From positions 1 to 64,000 of the forward strand of contig ARYC01000757.1 of assembly GCA_000711775.1 (NCBI GenBank): 64,000 bases of DNA, in the 5' to 3' direction. The DNA comes from Oxytricha trifallax. Its lineage: Eukaryota; Ciliophora; Spirotrichea; Sporadotrichida; Oxytrichidae. A model generated the notes under the pieces. It had not been told where the DNA came from, searched no databases, and was given only the letters and a program-made list of their open reading frames with translations. This document shows, one piece after another, positions 59,462-64,000 of the stretch (position 1 is the stretch's first letter; each line of letters begins with the position of its first letter). The translations under genes and the position numbers were made by a program.

Positions 59462-60835
59462 ATGAGCGCTAACCTTTTGAGAAGAGCGGCATTACTTAAA
59501 TCAAGATAATAAAAATTATCATTCCAGCAACCAAGAAAAGTAGAGACCAGAGACGCTTGTACTCAGTGGGAGCCTACTTATGACAACTTTGACCAGTCTA
59601 GCTTTGAGATTTAAATATAAGTTACGTAGGAGGTCATCATAGAAGCTCGCAAATTGAGGAGGAGGTTAAACAACCCGCCATAGAGCATTCAATATTACCA
59701 GCCAAAGTTGACTATTAATGCAAAGAATGTAATAAAGTTTTCCTCCTCAAGCATTAAAAGAAGGATGACAAGTACGTCTGTGAGTTTTGTGAGAAGTCTT
59801 ATTCTCATACAAGAGGCACTTAAAGAAAAAACACAATCAAAGCTTTGTGTTTATTCATCAACCTATAGGTAAAAGATTCTTATAGATAAGAAGGTCAAGA
59901 AATGCTTCCGAGTCTCTTAGGGTTGAGGTATAGAAGTAAGTCAAAATGAAGAAAGCTGTCAAGAACCTCCCAGTCTCAGAGATCAATAAAATTATGGTAA
60001 AAATCGAGGCTATGAAGATTCTCATATTAAAAATATTTGACTTAGATTCTTGTCTTGAAAGCTATCTCACTCGAGAGGATAAAATAGAAAAGAGAATTAT
60101 TACAGATGACTAATAAGCTTACAAAATTTATCCTTTCAATTACTTTCCTGCTGATGACAAGTTCTAAATGGAATTTGCTAATGAGTATTATGCACTTTAA
60201 TAAGCAAAATTTAAAGAGTGCAGGCATATAATTCAGCTTGATGTCATTTTACTTGGAAGAAATCATGTAATATTTAGGCTTCCCCTCCTTGAAATAACTT
60301 ACAGAGAGTTTTTATCTGACAACATATGCCAAAGGTAATTTGGGAAGATAGTACAACAGATAGTTGAGGGAATAGAAGAGCTTCACAAGCTCGGTTACAT
60401 TCATAGAGACTTAAAGCCAGAAAATATAATGATGAACTTTGAACCTCTAAGAGTCTATATTATTGAATTCGACAGGGCTCAAAGAGTGGAAGCCTCTGCA
60501 TTAGGAAATGTACGAGGCACTCCAAGATATTCCCCGAGAGAAAAATTGGTGAGATGGGGATATAGCATGGGATATATGGGCATTAAAAGCAATAATAATA
60601 GAGGTGATATGCCAAGGAACAATTACTTTAGCTGTAAGAATGAGAGAGATTCTAAGTAAAAATCAAGCAATATCTCGATAAAAATAAAATCAATGGATAC
60701 CTCAAAGAGCTTGAATACTCTACAATAATCAGACCAAGCAATGAAAATTAAGTAACGCTTGATACAATCAAACTACAACATAGAAAGATAAAATTCAGAG
60801 AACTGCCACATGACTCTAAGCATATGTTTGTGTGA
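59462..60835 (+). pseudogene. TBE zinc-finger/protein-kinase gene, copy 3, degenerate
   Basis: Kinase motifs are clearer than in copy 2: LGYIHRDLKPENIMMNFEPL, then YIIEFDRAQR at the DFG position and GTPRYSPREK. The zinc-finger part has lost sequence and frame. It ends RELPHDSKHMFV at TGA 60833-60835. Confidence 0.8.
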
Positions 60836-60988
60836 AATATTTTTAAAAAAACTGGCTTTATATACTCACTTAAATTACTAATATTTAAACATTAAACCCA
60901 TAGATAAACCCTAATAAAGTATACGTTAATAGTCTACTTTTATCAATCAAAAACTCAATCAAACTACTGAAAGGGTTATGGGGTTTTG

Positions 60989-61925
60989 ATTTGGTTGAAG
61001 GAATTTAAGAGCTTCCTGAACTTGGCTATGTTTGTAGAGACTTGAAAATTAAATCATTATACTTAATTTCCTACTTTTGAGTATATATTAGGATTTCAAT
61101 AGAGCTCATAGATTGAAAGGCTCTACTCTATGAAATTAAAGCACTTTTCCAGAGAGGAATTTGAAAAAGACATAGTCACTTTATGGGATGTTTAGGCACT
61201 TGGAATTAAAATAATAGAAAATGAAATTCTAAAATAATATTGCTTTAGCAGTAAATATGAGATATATTCTAAACAAAGAATCAAGAGATACATTTAGATA
61301 AGCAGAATATTAATGCAAGCTTTAAGAAAATTTTTTACTCAACTATAATCAAGCCAAGCAAAGAAAATGAAATATCTCTAGAATAAAATAAATAGCAACT
61401 TATAGAGATAAATTAAAAAACTTGCTCATGACTTAAAGCCCTGTGTTCTAACCGAGATACCCCTACCCACCCTGTAACATATCCTTATTTAATATAAAAT
61501 TTTTAATTCTTGAGGTCTGAATCTGCATAATTCTTTACATTTATAGTTATATATTACAAATATTAGTATTATTAATTGATATATTAAATTTTATCACTAG
61601 AATCTACCTATTTTTATATATGATTTATATGAAAAATATATATATAAAAATTTCAATAATTTAAATCTCTCAAATCATTTTTATTCGATATGATTCGAAA
61701 TAGTAGTAGGATCAATATTTTACTTTTTATTAAATTATGTATTTTTGAAGGTGGGGAGGTCGTTATGGGGAAGGGTGGGGAGGGTATCTAGGTTAGAACA
61801 CTCATGTTTGTGTTAATTATTATAAGAATATATCTCTCTTATTATGCTTTCTTTAATTATTAATATATTTATAATAACTTATCCTCAAACCCTTTATATA
61901 ACCTAAAATGGTTTGGGATTTTTGA
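60989..61925 (+). mobile_element. Decayed TBE remnant (kinase part and right end)
   Basis: Sequence at about 60997-61447 follows the kinase gene of copies 2 and 3 (GTAGAGACTTGAAAATT against the HRDLK block) but is far more diverged, with many stops. The remnant resumes after a small insertion (61449-61798) and ends with a decayed terminus near 61905-61925 (GGTTTGGGATTTTTGAATG). The left part is missing or lost when copy 3 inserted. Confidence 0.7.
61449..61798. mobile_element. Small inverted-repeat element inside the TBE remnant
   Basis: About 350 bp with ends GTTCTAACCGAGATACCC and GGGTATCTAGGTTAGAAC, then C-rich (left) and G-rich (right) blocks around an AT-rich core. The design, and the first bases GTTC, recall the larger fold-back element at 25050-26031, so they may be one family. 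No clear target duplication found. Confidence 0.72.
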
Positions 61926-63115
61926 ATGTCATATCAAAAGATTTAATCCAATAATTGTATGAGTTCTTTAATTTCATTAAATTATAAAATTAATAAAAAA
62001 GTTACAATTGTCTTATTTAAATATAATGACAAACCTTAAATATTGAGTAATAATATTAAGATTTTTGTAAAGACATAACTGCAATATGATTAATTTAATA
62101 TATAAAATAAATCAATTCTATAATTTATCTTTTATATTTTTAGTCTTTAATCAAAATTTCTCTATTCTAGAAAATTAATTAAGTTTATCATAGCTCAATC
62201 ATATGTGTTGAAGATATTATTTTATTGATCATAATTTTTTATGAATAATTAATTTAAATTTTAAACTGCAATAAATTTAATAAATATTTATTGTCTTTGA
62301 AATTTAATTTTTACTCATACTTGAGATCTGTGTATTTATATACATTAATAGAAAAAACAATCTTTATGATTTTTATTAAAAATATAGATTTAAATAATGA
62401 TATTCTGTGTAATACACTTTAATAATTAATAATATAATTTTATAATTTCATTATTATTATTATTATAGTTTAATTGATGATGAAAAATTTAAAAGGTTCT
62501 AATTTAATAAAAAAAAAATCTTGACTCATTTCAATACATATATTACAAATATAGCATACTTTCTAAGAAATTTTATTAGTTCATTTAATTATTTTTGGAT
62601 CATATTGATTCTGTGAAAATTATTTCAATTATAAATACTCAATCAAATCATTTTTATTATCTTCACTTATTTTTTTTGGAAATATTCTAAAAGTTTTTTT
62701 ATTTTTATTGTAATTACTTAAAATTTGGTTTTAAAGACCATATTATCATAAAAGTAAAATGAATTATTATAAAATAAAATAAAGAGTAAAAAATAAAATT
62801 TATTTAATTTATTTTATGAAAAAATATAATATATTAAAATTGAATAACAAACTCCGACTTCATATAAAGTGTGCTAAAGTTGTAATATATTTAAATAGTC
62901 TATGAATAAAATAGGTTTTATAATAATAAAAAATAAAGACATTATATTGATTAATTTTTTTAAAAAATAAAATGATTTAAATTAGTGAATTATTTATAAA
63001 AATGTAATTTCAAAAAACGCCTGAGCAGAAGATGCTGGTCGTCATTCATTAATAATGTAATTAAAAAAAACATATCTAAAAATTTAATTTTACAAGAGTG
63101 GCATCATTATTGATT
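61926..63115. other. AT-rich spacer
   Basis: Block at about 61938-61980 resembles 9310-9360. The rest shows no gene. Confidence 0.45.
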
Positions 63116-63215
63116 GAGAATTTCATATGACCAAGACTCGGCCTTAAGATCTAATAAAAGAAAAGAAAAATTACACTCATGCTAATGGAGCTAAATATGA
63201 AGGAGAATTGAAAGT
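63116..63215 (+). other. MORN-repeat coding fragment
   Basis: The plus frame reads KTRPQDLIKEKKNYTHANGA followed by KYEGELKV, one MORN-type unit, flanked by AT-rich DNA. It may be an orphan MDS, perhaps of the MORN gene cut at 2703-3032 or of another MORN gene. Confidence 0.5.
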
Positions 63216-63578
63216 GATAACGCTTTATTTTAGATTTTCATATTTTATTGTTATTCTTACTATTTTTACTATTATTAATTTTATTCCAATTAATTAAAAA
63301 TATTTCATGATTCTGACCTATTTGAGAGCACTTTTTCTTTCAAGATTTGATTAGCCCACCAGATATAAATCAACTTTTACTATATTAAATTAATAAAAAG
63401 GCTAAGAGTAAGATAAATTAATATAAAAAGTAAAAAATAATTTAAGTTTATAGATTAAGATCTAAATTTAAATTATTTTTAAATATACAATATTATTTCA
63501 AAATGTTTTGAGCATATAAATTATGAGTGATCTATAATTTATAAGACAAGTTTTTTGAAACTAAAGATATTCATTAAA

Positions 63579-64000
63579 ATGAAAAATATTAAATAAACCA
63601 CTTTTTTGTCTACTCTGGCTCTAAGCATCTTCAGTCTTTAAATCTGTTTTTCAAAAATTTCAAACGATGTTTATGATTCAAATCTTTCTAAAATTAGAAA
63701 TCCAGGAAGTAATTTATCTTAGCAAATGGTTGAGAAATATGAAAGCGAAATAGAGCAGCTCTAAAGAAAGATTCAATTTTTGCAAGAAACTGGTTTGAAA
63801 GGATATGAAGTTCAATTGTCAAATAATATAAATAATATTAATTTAAGTAATTCATAATAAATATAATGCTCAAATAATTATTGCTAAAAGTTTTAATTGA
63901 GTTATAATATTTTTAGAAATTTAAAAACAAATCATTCAGACAAAAAAATATTGCTTATGGGATCTTTCATTTCTAGCCATGCAAAGACTATACTTAATGA
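63579..64000 (+). CDS. UGT-like glycosyltransferase, copy 5 (5' part, cut by window end)
   Basis: Starts MKNIKQTTFLSTLALSIFSL (signal peptide), then [18 protein letters not shown] and, after one [23 protein letters not shown], aligned to copies 1 to 4. It runs off the window. No break seen in the visible part. Confidence 0.85.
63825..63932 (+). other. IES in UGT copy 5, pointer CAAAT
   Basis: Same site as the first IES of the other copies. The pointer is TCAAAT shortened by one base. Confidence 0.9.

Larger units (their letters stand above)
57013..60988 (+). mobile_element. TBE-type DNA transposon, copy 3 (4.0 kb)
   Basis: The left end reads CAAAACCCCAAAACCC followed by the shared subterminal block. 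The right end reads GGGTTATGGGGTTTTG, one change from the consensus. Gene order is as in copy 2. Transposase, 22-kDa-type and kinase genes are all frameshifted. Flanks are AAT and ATT. The right flank is a decayed TBE kinase segment, so this element landed inside an older TBE. Confidence 0.93.

Noticed and set aside
1-64000. CRISPR arrays, bacterial operons or insertion sequences
   Set aside because: Gene structure, code use and telomere-ended transposons are ciliate germline; no regularly spaced direct-repeat array was seen.
1-64000. Euplotes or Tetrahymena/Paramecium origin
   Set aside because: TGA acts as stop rather than Cys, against Euplotes; C4A4-ended TBEs, pointers of several bp and an inverted scrambled gene point to a hypotrich rather than Tetrahymena or Paramecium.

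Overview
This window reads as germline (micronuclear) DNA of a hypotrich/stichotrich ciliate of the Oxytricha-Stylonychia type. The DNA is very AT-rich. Protein-coding stretches stay open only if TAA and TAG are read as Gln and TGA is the sole stop. Three long transposons carry hypotrich telomere-like C4A4 ends and the three-gene set known from TBE (telomere-bearing element) transposons. Genes are broken by short AT-rich non-coding segments flanked by 2-12 bp direct repeats. Deleting one repeat plus the segment restores frame and alignment to a paralogue in the same window. That is the MDS/IES/pointer organisation of ciliate germline genes: IES = internal eliminated sequence, MDS = macronuclear-destined segment. 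I resolved about 50 such junctions by hand. IES coordinates are given as the segment after the first pointer through the second pointer.

Layout. 1-2702: TBE copy 1 (minus, cut by the window edge), abutting a MORN-repeat gene fragment (2703-3032, minus). 3181-20453: three paralogous FtsX-like permease genes. A is 3181-9273 (+) and B is 9541-14319 (+). The third is scrambled: its N-terminal half is on the minus strand (18589 down to 14499) and its C-terminal half on the plus strand (18772-20453). The two halves share a 10-bp pointer in the orientation needed for joining by inversion. 20947-23688: an ankyrin-DHHC-like membrane protein with ten resolved IESs and a DHHC motif lacking the catalytic Cys. 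24491-64000: a tandem family of five family-1 (UGT-like) glycosyltransferase genes starting at 24491, 36787, 43792, 50169 and 63579 (the last cut by the window end). They are interleaved with TBE copy 2 (30922-35014), TBE copy 3 (57013-60988), a decayed TBE remnant, two long fold-back elements and several small inverted-repeat insertions, three of them inside glycosyltransferase coding segments.

How the parts work together. The host genes are membrane or secretory proteins in small paralogous families that grew by local duplication. Their IESs are partly conserved between paralogues, with slid or changed pointers, and partly private; some private IESs contain TBE remnants. Transposons sit inside coding DNA with target duplications that could serve as pointers. 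TBE transposases are thought to help cut out germline-only DNA during macronuclear development, so the window holds candidate excision enzymes, their substrates and possible intermediates in IES birth side by side.

Limits: all junctions were found by eye, no search was run, several MDS borders remain unresolved (noted per gene), and the species is not identified.
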